Shown: positions 27,224-36,423, counted from the first letter of the stretch. The stretch: DNA of 64,000 nucleotides from Flavobacterium sp. KMS (GCF_000813005.1 NZ_JSYP01000006.1:62001-126000), one strand, 5' to 3'. Made by a program: numbers and translations. Notes: a model not told the origin generated them from the sequence alone.

Positions 27224-27400
27224 TTAAAGAAAAAATAGAAGATATAACTTCATTAATAAATTTAGAATCCCTAAAATGAATAATATCTTCCAGTATTTTT
27301 TAGAAGTTTGGAAGTTCGGATTTTCAGTGTTTTTTATAAAAAGACCACTGGCAATTAATACTATTGGTAAAATAAAACCAATTAAACTTTCTATTCCCAT
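27224..27400 (-). CDS. 58-residue two-helix membrane protein
   Basis: Found by translating the minus strand codon by codon: ATG at 27400 and TAA at 27224-27226. The protein begins MGIESLIGFILPIVLIASGL, has a polar middle (KNTENPNFQTSKKYW) and a second hydrophobic helix (KILFILGILNLLMKLYLLFF). Two clean transmembrane helices around a charged loop are much more protein-like than the overlapping plus-strand frame at 27276-27464. The function is unknown. It is followed by the nested repeat and preceded by another minus-strand membrane-protein gene. Confidence 0.62.
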   Translation of the reverse strand: MGIESLIGFILPIVLIASGLFIKNTENPNFQTSKKYWKILFILGILNLLMKLYLLFFL

Positions 27401-27532
27401 AATTGTGTTTTTTGTTATTGTTTTAGAACCTGAATTAAGTAAAAAAATCTTATTTCGAGTTTAGCTAATTTTTAAAATTAAATAAATTTTTACAGTATTT
27501 GATAGAATTTAAAAATTACAACTGAAATATTT

Positions 27533-28147
27533 TCAAAAAAGAGATACTGTCATAAAAATGATTATATAGATCCAAAAGTTATATAGTATTGTAAAACTAA
27601 AACCATAAAAAAAACTTTTTGAATATGAATCTTTACATATGGATGATTTTTTAAAGATAAGCCTTAAAGCTCTAAAAAAAATCCAATAAAGCATTGCAAT
27701 AAAAGTTAGAATAGAAATCCATATTATTGCTCCAAAAGCCCAAAATAAATAACTGATTATAATTGCCATAAAAAACCATAAAATCAGACCGATAAGAGCT
27801 CCTAAAATGCCTTCGCCAACATCAGGAGCAGAAGATAAACTTCCTTCTGCAGCTAAGTCTCTTAAAAAATCTAATTTTTTTGATTCAAAACGATCAGTTA
27901 TTTTGCCTAAATTATCTTTTATTTTTACTCCTCTATACAATCCAATTGAAATAAATAAGAAAAAAGCTAAGGATAAAATTGTTGTAGATAGTAATGAATT
28001 TTCAAAAACAGAATTATGATTTCCAAGGCCAAAAAGCCAAACAGATAGGATTGTTAAGCTTATGACAATAAGAGTAATTATAAAGATGTTCTTGGAATTA
28101 AGAATTTTATAATTACTCTTTGATTTATATTTGATTGTTTTTTTCAA
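27533..28147 (-). CDS. Polytopic membrane protein of unknown function, 204 aa
   Basis: Not recognised. About five hydrophobic segments are visible: near residues 21-43, 53-72, 113-134, 136-160 and 183-203. A soluble loop between the second and third includes KLDFLRDLAAEGSLSSAPDV and a glycine-rich EGILGALIGLI. The basic N-terminus (KKTIKYKSKSNYK) suggests a cytoplasmic start. It lies 27 bases downstream of the carboxylesterase gene on the same strand and may be cotranscribed with it. Confidence 0.7.
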   Translation of the reverse strand: MKKTIKYKSKSNYKILNSKNIFIITLIVISLTILSVWLFGLGNHNSVFENSLLSTTILSLAFFLFISIGLYRGVKIKDNLGKITDRFESKKLDFLRDLAAEGSLSSAPDVGEGILGALIGLILWFFMAIIISYLFWAFGAIIWISILTFIAMLYWIFFRALRLIFKKSSICKDSYSKSFFYGFSFTILYNFWIYIIIFMTVSLF

Positions 28148-28174
28148 CTTAAAAAAGTGACTGAATACTGTAAA

Positions 28175-28819
28175 CTATTGTGCTAACCAATTCTTAAAAT
28201 CAAAGAAATTTTGGGGAGCAACTCCATGTCCAACTGGATATTCTTTATAAGAAACAGGAATATTTAGATTTTCTAGAATTGCAGGTGTTTTTCTAGCCCA
28301 ATCAATAGGGATTACCTGATCTACAGTTCCGTGTGAAGCAAATATCTTTAAGTTTTTAAAGTCGTTTTTCTCGTAACCATCTTTAATGATTTCATCATTA
28401 AAATAACCACTCATTGCAACTACTCTCTGGATTTTTTCAGGATAAGAAAGCGCTGTTGCATAACTTAAAATAGATCCTTGGCTAAAGCCAATTAAAGTTA
28501 TATTGTTTGAGTCGATTGGATAATTTGCAGTTAACTCATCAATGAAATTTGCAATTAAATCACGTGATGTTTTAGCTTGTTCGTTATCAGAGAATTTGTT
28601 TTGATCTGCATCAAAATTAATGGCGTACCATGCATAACTGCCATATTGTAAGTCATAAGGAGCTCTAGCCGAAATAACATAATAATTATCAGGAAGTTCG
28701 CTGGCAAAAGAAAATAAATCTTCTTCGTTGCTGCCATATCCGTGAAGTAATAGTAATAGTGGGTTTTTGTCTAAGATAACTTTTGGTTCTCTTATTTTAT
28801 ATTCTAAAGATAAATTCAT
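28175..28819 (-). CDS. Phospholipase/carboxylesterase family alpha/beta hydrolase
   Basis: Cytosolic serine esterase of the acyl-protein thioesterase-like carboxylesterase family (214 residues, normal length). HGYGS at 26-30 is the oxyanion segment, Ser113 lies in GFSQGSILSY, the acid is likely in GTVDQVIP and the histidine in VGHGVAPQ. The protein has no signal peptide. It belongs to a minus-strand run with the membrane proteins and the dihydroorotase-like gene. The natural substrate is unknown. Confidence 0.92.
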   Translation of the reverse strand: MNLSLEYKIREPKVILDKNPLLLLLHGYGSNEEDLFSFASELPDNYYVISARAPYDLQYGSYAWYAINFDADQNKFSDNEQAKTSRDLIANFIDELTANYPIDSNNITLIGFSQGSILSYATALSYPEKIQRVVAMSGYFNDEIIKDGYEKNDFKNLKIFASHGTVDQVIPIDWARKTPAILENLNIPVSYKEYPVGHGVAPQNFFDFKNWLAQ

Positions 28820-28902
28820 TCTTTTAATGGTAAATTGTGAGTTGTAAATTGTGAAATGCAGTTGTCGGCTCTTAGTTTATATCTGAATTTAAAAATCAAA
28901 GA

Positions 28903-29229
28903 CTAACCGATGCTTTTAAACCATTTTTGAAAAAGTGCACCTACTAATGGTATTGGTTTTGTTTGCCCTTGTATAGCGCTGAAAATCCCGTATGTCCATA
29001 AAATAGAGATACAAATCCACATTGGGAAAGTAATCATAAAGCTGTCAAAGTTGCTTATGATAAGTCCGAAGGAGATAAAAGTTAATGATAACCCTAACGC
29101 CTGACGTATATGAAAAGAAGCAAAGCTATTTTTATTTTCAGAGTTCATCGACATAGCGATTAAAACACCAATTATTAATATATAGCTGGTTATAGCAGGA
29201 GTTTTTCCTTCTTCGATTGAGTTGTTCAT
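28903..29229 (-). CDS. DUF4870-like small membrane protein
   Basis: A 108-residue protein with three or four hydrophobic segments (YILIIGVLIAMSM, then ALGLSLTFISFGLIIS, then MWICISILWTYGIFSAI). The segment SFASFHIRQALGL resembles the DUF4870/Tic20-like family motif (FHxRQALxL). The C-terminus is basic and ends FQKWFKSIG. Function unknown. It lies between the carboxylesterase and dihydroorotase-like genes, separated from the latter by an inverted-repeat element. Confidence 0.75.
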   Translation of the reverse strand: MNNSIEEGKTPAITSYILIIGVLIAMSMNSENKNSFASFHIRQALGLSLTFISFGLIISNFDSFMITFPMWICISILWTYGIFSAIQGQTKPIPLVGALFQKWFKSIG

Positions 29230-29267
29230 TCTTGTGTTTTATAGTTGTTTTTAACAATTTGTTTTAA

Positions 29268-29420
29268 ACCATTAAGAGATTAAGAAAAATTAAGTTGACT
29301 TTTCTTAATTCTTTAATGATTATCTTTTTTGCATCAAATTGTTCAGATTAAAAAGGTTTTTCGACCATTGAGAAATTAGGTATATTAATTAAACTTAATT
29401 TTTCTTAATCTCTTAATGGT
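29268..29420. repeat. Inverted-repeat element with 29-base perfect arms
   Basis: The arms 29268-29296 and 29392-29420 are exact inverted complements. Each arm has an ACCATTAAGAGATTAAG-type outer end. About 95 bases lie between them and contain a further partial copy. The length makes a simple terminator unlikely. Related ends occur at 30760-30813 and 52820-52874. Confidence 0.75.
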
Positions 29421-29437
29421 AAAATTTTAATTTTTTA

Positions 29438-30694
29438 TTATTTTTCTAATACCAATTGATTCTGATTCACGATTCCGTAAACTGAACCTTTTAATTGTGT
29501 TCCTAAAAAGGCAGAATTTTTAGATTTAGATAAGATATTTCCTTTTGCGAAAATACTTTCTCCATTAGGATTAAACAACGTGATATTTGCTTTAGAACCT
29601 TCGGTAATTGTGTCGTTTTTAATACCAAAAACTGACTTTCCTAGAGTTAGTTTTTCGATTACAGTTTCTAGAGGTAATACAGTTAGCAAAGCACCAAAAG
29701 CACTTTCTAGACCAATTGTTCCGTTTTTCGCCATATCAAATTCCATTTTTTTGAATTCAATATCAATCGGGTTATGATCAGATGTAATCATATCGATAGT
29801 TCCGTCTAGAACACCATTAAGCAATGCTTGTCTGTCAGTTTCAGTTCGTAATGGAGGCGTAACTTTAAAACGGGTATCAAAACCTTCTAATTTTTCATCG
29901 GTTAAAACCAAATGATGTACAGCAACACTAGTTGTTACGTTTAGTCCTTTTGCTTTAGCATCTTTAATTAATTGAACCGATTTAGCAGTCGAGATAGTTG
30001 GAATATGAAGTTTTCCTCCTGTATATTCTAATAAAAATAAGTTGCGAACGATTTGTAATTCTTCAGCAAGATCTGGGATTCCTTTTAATCCTAATTTTGT
30101 TGAAACGATTCCTTCATTGGCAACACCATTTCCTTTTATATTTTGATCTTGCGAGTAAGCAATTACCAAACCATCAAAATCTTGTACATATTGCAATGCA
30201 ATCTTTAGCAAGTTGGCATTGTCAAGGCTTTTATTATAATCACCAAAAGCTACCGCTCCTGTTTTTTTCATGTCAAATAGTTCAGCCATATCCTTTCCTT
30301 CGCTAGCTTTGGTTAAAGCTCCTATTGGGAAAAGTTCTGTAGCAAAACCATTGGCTTTGTTTTTTACAAAATTAACTTGTGATTGGTTATCAATAATCGG
30401 GTAGGAGTTAGGTTGTAAAGCAATGGCGGTAAATCCACTTTTTGCAGCTACATTTAATCCGTTTGAGATTGTTTCGCGATCTTCATAACCTGGTTCTCCA
30501 AGCGAAACGCTACTGTCAAACCATCCTTGCGAAATATGTAAATTGTCGAGTTTTATCTCTTCGGCATTTTCAGTATTAGGAAGCGAAGTTCCTATTTTTT
30601 CGATTAAACCATCTTTAATTAAAATATCTGCAGTCTTATTATGAAACGGACTTTTAGAATCTATAATTTTTGCTTCACGGATGATTATTTTCAT
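29438..30694 (-). CDS. Dihydroorotase-like protein lacking metal ligands (probable pseudoenzyme)
   Basis: Class I dihydroorotase homologue, 418 residues with the complete amidohydrolase layout. Active enzymes carry DxHxHxREPG; here the segment is FDSSVSLGEPG, so Ser62, Ser64 and Gly66 replace both histidines and the substrate-binding arginine. The later histidine segments are also changed: LVIAYSQDQNI and LHIPTIST lack the usual ligand histidines, although TSDHNPID keeps its aspartate. Zinc-dependent hydrolysis therefore looks lost. By analogy with PyrC-prime proteins it may be structural, for example supporting aspartate carbamoyltransferase, but no pyrB is in the window. The reading frame is intact, and conservation of the rest argues against simple decay. 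Confidence 0.85.
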   Translation of the reverse strand: MKIIIREAKIIDSKSPFHNKTADILIKDGLIEKIGTSLPNTENAEEIKLDNLHISQGWFDSSVSLGEPGYEDRETISNGLNVAAKSGFTAIALQPNSYPIIDNQSQVNFVKNKANGFATELFPIGALTKASEGKDMAELFDMKKTGAVAFGDYNKSLDNANLLKIALQYVQDFDGLVIAYSQDQNIKGNGVANEGIVSTKLGLKGIPDLAEELQIVRNLFLLEYTGGKLHIPTISTAKSVQLIKDAKAKGLNVTTSVAVHHLVLTDEKLEGFDTRFKVTPPLRTETDRQALLNGVLDGTIDMITSDHNPIDIEFKKMEFDMAKNGTIGLESAFGALLTVLPLETVIEKLTLGKSVFGIKNDTITEGSKANITLFNPNGESIFAKGNILSKSKNSAFLGTQLKGSVYGIVNQNQLVLEK

Positions 30695-30759
30695 ATGTAG
30701 ATAAATTTATTTTAATTGTAACAATTAAGTTTTAAAATAGTAAAGCTTAATTTATTTGA

Positions 30760-30813
30760 ACCATTAAGGAATTAAGTTGATAAAGGAAAAACTTAATTTT
30801 CTTAATGTCTTAG
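30760..30813. repeat. Imperfect CATTAAG inverted repeat between the BatA-like and dihydroorotase-like genes
   Basis: ACCATTAAGGAATTAAG at 30760-30776 faces CTTAATTTTCTTAATGTC-type sequence ending near 30813. It is a decayed relative of the element at 29268-29420 and could also act as a terminator for the gene ending at 30825. Confidence 0.5.
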
Positions 30814-30824
30814 TTGTAAAAAAA

Positions 30825-32753
30825 TTACTTCACAAACCTGATAATTGCCATTTCTAATGCTAAAAATAACAGTGCAAAGATAACAAACCATTTCCAAATT
30901 TGATTGTCAGTTCGTTCAGTTTGTAAGGTGTTAAAAATAGTCGAAATCGTATCGGCAGTTTTGTAATCAGAAACTAGATTTGAATTGACTTGACTTAAAT
31001 CGCTTTCGCTTCGTTTGTAATTAAAACTTACGTTCTCTAATGCTTCTTTTTTATTGTAAATAGTATAATTACCAGCTTTTTCAGGATAATCGTTGAAAAC
31101 GATTTTTACTTTATTATTTAAAATCTGTTGAATAGGAATAAACTGTTCGTCAGTTCCTCGTACTTCCAGAATTGCATCTTTAGATAATAAAGCTTCAACA
31201 AAATAAGGCTGATTATTACCAATTGTTATTGCTACTATTCCAGATTTCTGATTGCTTTGTGCCATTTTATAAAAAACAGGAACAATTAATGGTGATTGCT
31301 GAAAGTTAGAATTAATACTATTTATAGGTGCTGAAAAAACGGAAACTGCCGAAACTTGATTTTGTATCGAAGTTAAAAATGCACTTTGATCTTCATAGGA
31401 CAAAGCCGATGAATAAGAACTTGTAATAGGGAACGAACTCTTTGTTTTTGGATATTGAAAATTCTTGATTTTATTTTCGAAAACACCCGAGAATATAGGA
31501 TGATCAAAGTTGATTTTGGTAATCAGTTTTTCTTTGTTTTCAAGTGAACTCATTTGCACTTTACCAAAATTTGATAAAAACGAATTCATATTGGCTACAG
31601 CCATTTTTTCTGATGGAATAATAATAACGTTTCCACCTTTGGATACAAATGATTTTAAAGTGGTTTGTAATGCTTGAGGAATTTCTTCTAGCTCATTCAA
31701 GACAATTGCGTCTTGTTTATCCAGACTATTGTAATCAAGCGAACGTATATCAAAATTATGATAGTTGAATTCTTCAGATGTATAAATTCGAGATAAGAAA
31801 TTGCTTTTTGCAGGATCTCCAATACTAATAACATTGGTTTTTTTAGGGTCAGAAATACTAAAATACAATCTATTGTCGTATTCTAAACCATTGTCTTCAA
31901 TAGCTACATAGCCATGAAAAGCTTGTTTAGGAATAGTAAAATTGACTTTTTTCTTTTTAGTGTCAAAGTTTACAATGGTTTTAGCTATTAGTTTGCTGTT
32001 GTTGAATAAAGACATAGAAATAGGTTTGAAATCATCACCATAACCAGATAAATTAATACCTATATCATAAAAGTTATCCAAAGTTTGATTGATAAAAACG
32101 CTATCAATCGCCACATTATTTTTTTGCTCTGCTTTTGGAATTATAAAATACGGAGCATCTTCAGTGTTTATATTTTTTAATTGTTTTTCGTCCAGTCCTA
32201 CTGCATCTGTAATAATGATAATGTCTTTTTTAAAGGCCGATTTGCGAGCTTTTACTTTTGCCATTATATTGTCCAGTTCAAAAGGAGTTGCGCTATAATT
32301 TAGACTTTGCAATGAGTTACGAACTGATTTTATGTCGGTATTCCAATAATTATCAGTGTTAGTCAATAAAGAAAATTGAGTATTTTCGGGCGTATTCTCT
32401 AATAATTCCTGAACGGCACGTTTTAGTAGTTCGCCTTTTTTACCTTTTGCTTGCATACTAAACGAGTTATCTAGAATGATATACATTTCGTTATTGGCAT
32501 TTTTACTGTCTTTGGCGGTAAAAAAAGGTTGAGCAAAGGCAAGAATAAGGCAAGTAAGCAACAATAATCGAGAAGCTAGTAATAGCCATTTCTTGATTTT
32601 AGAACTTTTTCGGGTTTGAATAGAGAGTTTTGCTAAAAGTCGAACATTGGTAAAATAGGACTTTTTAAAACGGCGTAATTGAAATAAATGAACCAAAATA
32701 GGAACAATCAATAAGAACAGAAAGTATAAAATTTCGGGATGTTTAAAATGCAT
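30825..32753 (-). CDS. BatA/VWA-domain membrane protein
   Basis: Membrane protein of the aerotolerance BatA N-terminal type, 642 residues. The first helix (ILYFLFLLIVPILVHLFQLR) and a second near 55-75 (WLLLASRLLLLTCLILAFAQ) form the double-transmembrane BatA domain. A von Willebrand A-type domain follows with the MIDAS-like IILDNSFSMQ. A long periplasmic part (about 200-615) and a C-terminal helix (WKWFVIFALLFLALEMAIIR) complete it. The exact role is unknown; such proteins often act with MoxR ATPases, none of which is in this window. A -7-like TATTTTTG lies upstream on the minus strand at 32805-32812. Confidence 0.85.
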   Translation of the reverse strand: MHFKHPEILYFLFLLIVPILVHLFQLRRFKKSYFTNVRLLAKLSIQTRKSSKIKKWLLLASRLLLLTCLILAFAQPFFTAKDSKNANNEMYIILDNSFSMQAKGKKGELLKRAVQELLENTPENTQFSLLTNTDNYWNTDIKSVRNSLQSLNYSATPFELDNIMAKVKARKSAFKKDIIIITDAVGLDEKQLKNINTEDAPYFIIPKAEQKNNVAIDSVFINQTLDNFYDIGINLSGYGDDFKPISMSLFNNSKLIAKTIVNFDTKKKKVNFTIPKQAFHGYVAIEDNGLEYDNRLYFSISDPKKTNVISIGDPAKSNFLSRIYTSEEFNYHNFDIRSLDYNSLDKQDAIVLNELEEIPQALQTTLKSFVSKGGNVIIIPSEKMAVANMNSFLSNFGKVQMSSLENKEKLITKINFDHPIFSGVFENKIKNFQYPKTKSSFPITSSYSSALSYEDQSAFLTSIQNQVSAVSVFSAPINSINSNFQQSPLIVPVFYKMAQSNQKSGIVAITIGNNQPYFVEALLSKDAILEVRGTDEQFIPIQQILNNKVKIVFNDYPEKAGNYTIYNKKEALENVSFNYKRSESDLSQVNSNLVSDYKTADTISTIFNTLQTERTDNQIWKWFVIFALLFLALEMAIIRFVK

Positions 32754-32883
32754 TCTAAAGTTTAGTTTATTTCACTACGTTTTATTTTTCGCGAAGATGC
32801 TGGTCAAAAATACAAATTTGTTTAGAGTTAAAGGTTTTAAAGATTATTTTTTATTGAAAATAAGTATGTTGCTCAGTTTTTAT

Positions 32884-33633
32884 CTAATCAAAAAAAGCAA
32901 AATCTCCCACATTTATATTACCTATTAGGTGGTTAGTAAATTCTTTTTTTGCAATATAAAAATATCCTTCAAGATGAGGCGTTTTGTCTCCTTTTTTTAT
33001 AATAGAATTATCTTTGTCAACTTCTATAACTATAGTATTACTTTCATTATTTAAAAAAGTGCAATATTTCAATAACTTATCATCATTTACCCAAGTATAA
33101 ATAATTATATTTTTAGAAAATACTTTGCTTTTAGTTATAATTGGTTTGCCATAATCTGAGATTAATAGATGAATGAATTTGTTTGAATTTTCTAAGCTAA
33201 TTTCATCAATTAATCCACTCACTAAGATTAGTTTATTGTCTAATGTAGTCAGTACGTTTATAGCTTGAAAAGGAAATTTTTCATACACTGCTACGGTATC
33301 TATAGAAGAGTAATTCTTTTTAGTATATACAATCCATTTTGAAGTTTTGTTTTTTGTAAAATTAGAATTATCAAGCGTACCATCATCGTTAATAAATAGT
33401 GTGTCTTTCTTAATTAATTGCGTATGTAAATCAATCCCTAAATTATTATTTATAGGGATTTCATAATATTCGGGATTATTTTTCAACTTATATTTTTCAG
33501 GAAAAAAAACGGGAATGTTCAAATCAAATATTTTATTTTTAAGATTTAAAGGCTTTTCTCCAAATATTTCTGGTTGTTGAGCATTGCAACTAGAAATAAT
33601 CATAAGTAATAATAAAACTGAAAGTTGTTTCAT
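32884..33633 (-). CDS. Lipoprotein of unknown function, 249 aa
   Basis: Lipobox at Cys16 (MIISSCNAQQP) and a mature domain with no recognised family. The protein is rich in lysine, asparagine and beta-strand-like alternating hydrophobics (IVYTKKNYSSIDTVAVYEKF). It is a single gene, divergent from the lactonase-like gene with about 150 bases between. It is probably exposed in the periplasm or on the outer membrane. Confidence 0.72.
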   Translation of the reverse strand: MKQLSVLLLLMIISSCNAQQPEIFGEKPLNLKNKIFDLNIPVFFPEKYKLKNNPEYYEIPINNNLGIDLHTQLIKKDTLFINDDGTLDNSNFTKNKTSKWIVYTKKNYSSIDTVAVYEKFPFQAINVLTTLDNKLILVSGLIDEISLENSNKFIHLLISDYGKPIITKSKVFSKNIIIYTWVNDDKLLKYCTFLNNESNTIVIEVDKDNSIIKKGDKTPHLEGYFYIAKKEFTNHLIGNINVGDFAFFD

Positions 33634-33785
33634 TTGTAATGTTTTGATTTAAAATAAAAAAGAAGAATATTCTTAATTAAAAACAAAAGTACAATTTAAT
33701 TTTTGAGATTCCATTTGTTATAAAAAAAACAACCTCTATTGATAATATTGAGTATTTTAGCATACTCAAAAAACATTTTTATACT

Positions 33786-34895
33786 ATGAAAAGAACATAT
33801 ATACTACTTTTAGTGGCTTTTGCTGTTACAAATTTAAAGGCGCAAAACAAAGTTAATTTATTAGTAGGAACTTACACTAATAGTTGTGATAGCAAAGGTA
33901 TTTATGTGTATGAATTTGATACCAATTCGGGTGAATCTAAATTAAAAAACACTTCAGAAAGTACCGTAAGTCCAAGCTATTTATCGGTTTCTGCAGATAA
34001 TAAATTTATTTATGCTGTTAACGAAAGTGGAGCAGAAAGTACAGTTAGTGCTTTTGGATATGTACCTGCATCAGGAAAGGTTACTTTTTTGAACAAGCAA
34101 AAAGCAATGGGGGCAGATCCTTGTTACTTAATTAATGATGGAGAAAATGTAATTACAGCTAATTATTCTGGAGGAAACATCTCAGTATTTAAAAAGACTG
34201 CCGAAGGAATTTCGGAAGCAAAACAAGTGATTCAACATACAGGAAAAGGAGTTAACTCACAAAGACAAGAAGGTGCTCACGTGCATATGGTTTATTTTTC
34301 GCCAGACAAAAAATATGTTTTATCGAATGATTTAGGTCTTGATAAAGTTTTTATCTACAATTACAATCCAACTTCAAAAGATAAAGTTCTTACCTTAAAA
34401 GGAAGTGTTGATGTAAAAGCAGGAAGCGGCCCAAGACATTTAACGTTTAGCAAAGACGGGAAGTTTGTGTATTTAATTCAGGAATTAGATGCTACCTTAA
34501 CTACGTTTAGTTATGATAAAGATGGAAGTTTGAAATTAATCGCTGAAACAAATATTCTTGCTAAAGATTTTAAGGGAGGAACAGGAGCAGCAGCTATCAA
34601 AATTTCGCCTGACGGTAAATTTTTATATGTGTCTGATCGTGTAGATGCTAATAATATTTCAGTTTATAAAATTCTTAAAAATGGAAAAATTGAATTAGTA
34701 GAACAAGTAAGTACCTTAGGAAAAGGGCCAAGAGATTTTTCTATAGATCCTACAGGGAAATTCCTTTTGGTAGGACATCAATACACCAATAATATTGTAG
34801 TTTTTAAAAGAGATAAAGCAACAGGAAAACTTACAGATACAGGAAAGAGAATTGAGTTGTGTGCGCCAGTTGGTTTAGTTTTTACGAAGATTTAG
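33786..34895 (+). CDS. Secreted lactonase-family seven-bladed propeller protein
   Basis: Member of the 6-phosphogluconolactonase/lactonase propeller family (369 residues). The signal peptide MKRTYILLLVAFAVTNLKAQ indicates export, unlike the cytoplasmic E. coli Pgl. Repeated blade motifs are visible, including VSADNKFIYAVNES, FSPDKKYVLSNDLG, FSKDGKFVYLIQEL and ISPDGKFLYVSDR. The family GxGPRH motif is present (GSGPRHLTFS). Because it is secreted, it may act on extracytoplasmic sugar lactones; phosphogluconolactone as substrate is unlikely. It is convergent with the helicase gene across a strong hairpin. Confidence 0.88.
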   Translation: MKRTYILLLVAFAVTNLKAQNKVNLLVGTYTNSCDSKGIYVYEFDTNSGESKLKNTSESTVSPSYLSVSADNKFIYAVNESGAESTVSAFGYVPASGKVTFLNKQKAMGADPCYLINDGENVITANYSGGNISVFKKTAEGISEAKQVIQHTGKGVNSQRQEGAHVHMVYFSPDKKYVLSNDLGLDKVFIYNYNPTSKDKVLTLKGSVDVKAGSGPRHLTFSKDGKFVYLIQELDATLTTFSYDKDGSLKLIAETNILAKDFKGGTGAAAIKISPDGKFLYVSDRVDANNISVYKILKNGKIELVEQVSTLGKGPRDFSIDPTGKFLLVGHQYTNNIVVFKRDKATGKLTDTGKRIELCAPVGLVFTKI

Positions 34896-34984
34896 TTTAT
34901 TAAAGGTTCAAAGGTTCAGAGTTACAAAGGCTAAAAGGTTTCTCTGTCTTGTGCGTAAAATATAAAAAGAAAAAAATCCAATAA

Positions 34985-35031
34985 AAAAATTCCAAATTCC
35001 AAGCGTAACAGCATTGGAATTTGGAATTTTT
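34985..35031. terminator. Bidirectional terminator between the lactonase and helicase genes
   Basis: A perfect 18-base stem (34985-35002 with 35014-35031) has an 11-base loop and A/T tracts on both sides, placed between convergent genes. Confidence 0.85.
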
Positions 35032-35053
35032 AATTTTTGGAATTTAAGAAAAT

Positions 35054-36406
35054 CTATTTGTTCTTATCTTTTCTTTTCTTATCTCTTGTTTTTAGCATGT
35101 TTCTGTTAACAGATCCGTGCGTTTTCTTTTTAGTTTTAGAAGGGCCTCCCAAGTTGATTTTCTTGTTCTTTTTGGCTTTATCATGAAAAGCTCCATCACC
35201 ATCAAGTTTTTGTTTTTTCATCAAGAACTTAACGGGTTGTCTGTCTTTTTCAGGCTCAATTAGTTTAATAGAAACTTCTACTTCTTCAGGGAAATCGGCA
35301 ATCTCAAGTTCTCTGTTCATTAAAACTTCTACTTCTACTTTAAACTCCTCTTCACGTGGCGTGATAAAGCTTATTGCAGTTCCTGTTGCATCGGCACGAC
35401 CAGTTCTACCAATTCTGTGCATATACAATTCAGGGAATTCAGGAAGTTCAAAGTTTATAACGTGAGTAATATTAGAGATATCTAAACCTCTCGCCATAAT
35501 ATCGGTAGTTATAAGTCCGCGTAACGTTCCTTCTTGAAAAGAAGCCATTGTGCTCAAACGATAATTTTGTGATTTATTAGAGTGAATTACTCCAAACTGA
35601 CCTTCAAAATCTTCTTCGATACGGTCATGAAGCATATCCGAAATCTTCTTATTGTTTACAAATACCAAGACACGACTCATGTCTTCGTTAGTTTGTAATA
35701 AGTGTTTCAGTAAGTTTACTTTGGTATTAAAGTTAGGAACGTTGTACGTAATTTGTTCAATGTTCTCTAATGGTGTTCCAGATGCTGCAAGGGTAACTTC
35801 TTCAGGGAAATCAAAAAAGTCATTTAAAACCGCATCAACTTCATCTGTCATCGTTGCAGAAAACAATATGTTCTGACGTTTGGTTTTCATCATTGCCAAA
35901 AGTGCTGTTAATTGCGTACGGAAACCAAGATTAAGCATTTCGTCAAACTCATCAATAACTAGTTTTTGAGTTTCATCAAAACGAACAACTGCATCTAAGG
36001 CTAAATCCATAGTTCGTCCTGGTGTTCCCACCAAAATATCGATTCCTTCGTAAACAGCTTTCTTTTGTGTATTGATATTTACACCACCAAAAATACCTAA
36101 TGTTTTAACCGACATGTATTTGGTTAACTTTTCAACTTCTTCTACAACCTGAACTACTAATTCACGTGTTGGAACAAGGATTACAATTTTTGGTGTATTG
36201 GTTGGAGTAAACTTGTATAGTTTTAATAAAGGCAATAAATAGGCAAATGTTTTACCTGTACCGGTTTGTGCAATTCCCATCATATCACGACCGGACATAA
36301 TTACAGAAAAAGATTTTTCCTGGATAGGAGTAGGCGTAACGAAGCCTAATTCATCGATTGCTTTTTGTACGGATTTAGGAAGATTGAATGTCTCGAAAGT
36401 GCTCAT
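35054..36406 (-). CDS. DEAD-box-family RNA helicase with DEFD motif II
   Basis: ATP-dependent RNA helicase of the DEAD-box family, 450 residues. The Q motif (TPTPIQEKS), motif I (AQTGTGKT), Ia (VPTREL), Ib (GTPGR), III (SAT) and VI (HRIGRTGRAD) are all present. Motif II reads VIDEFDEML, so DEFD replaces DEAD; the acidic pair needed for ATP hydrolysis is kept. A long basic tail from about residue 395 is typical of flavobacterial RhlE-like helicases. The start at 36406 (MSTFETF) is preferred over 36412. A TACCTTTG -7 element at 36424-36431 lies just upstream. A role in ribosome assembly or mRNA turnover at low temperature is inferred. Confidence 0.94.
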   Translation of the reverse strand: MSTFETFNLPKSVQKAIDELGFVTPTPIQEKSFSVIMSGRDMMGIAQTGTGKTFAYLLPLLKLYKFTPTNTPKIVILVPTRELVVQVVEEVEKLTKYMSVKTLGIFGGVNINTQKKAVYEGIDILVGTPGRTMDLALDAVVRFDETQKLVIDEFDEMLNLGFRTQLTALLAMMKTKRQNILFSATMTDEVDAVLNDFFDFPEEVTLAASGTPLENIEQITYNVPNFNTKVNLLKHLLQTNEDMSRVLVFVNNKKISDMLHDRIEEDFEGQFGVIHSNKSQNYRLSTMASFQEGTLRGLITTDIMARGLDISNITHVINFELPEFPELYMHRIGRTGRADATGTAISFITPREEEFKVEVEVLMNRELEIADFPEEVEVSIKLIEPEKDRQPVKFLMKKQKLDGDGAFHDKAKKNKKINLGGPSKTKKKTHGSVNRNMLKTRDKKRKDKNK

Positions 36407-36423
36407 TTGCATTAAATTTTGTG

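Noticed and set aside
27276..27464. Plus-strand frame of 62 codons
   Set aside because: It overlaps the minus-strand 58-residue membrane protein, which has a much better profile; the plus frame looks like its shadow.
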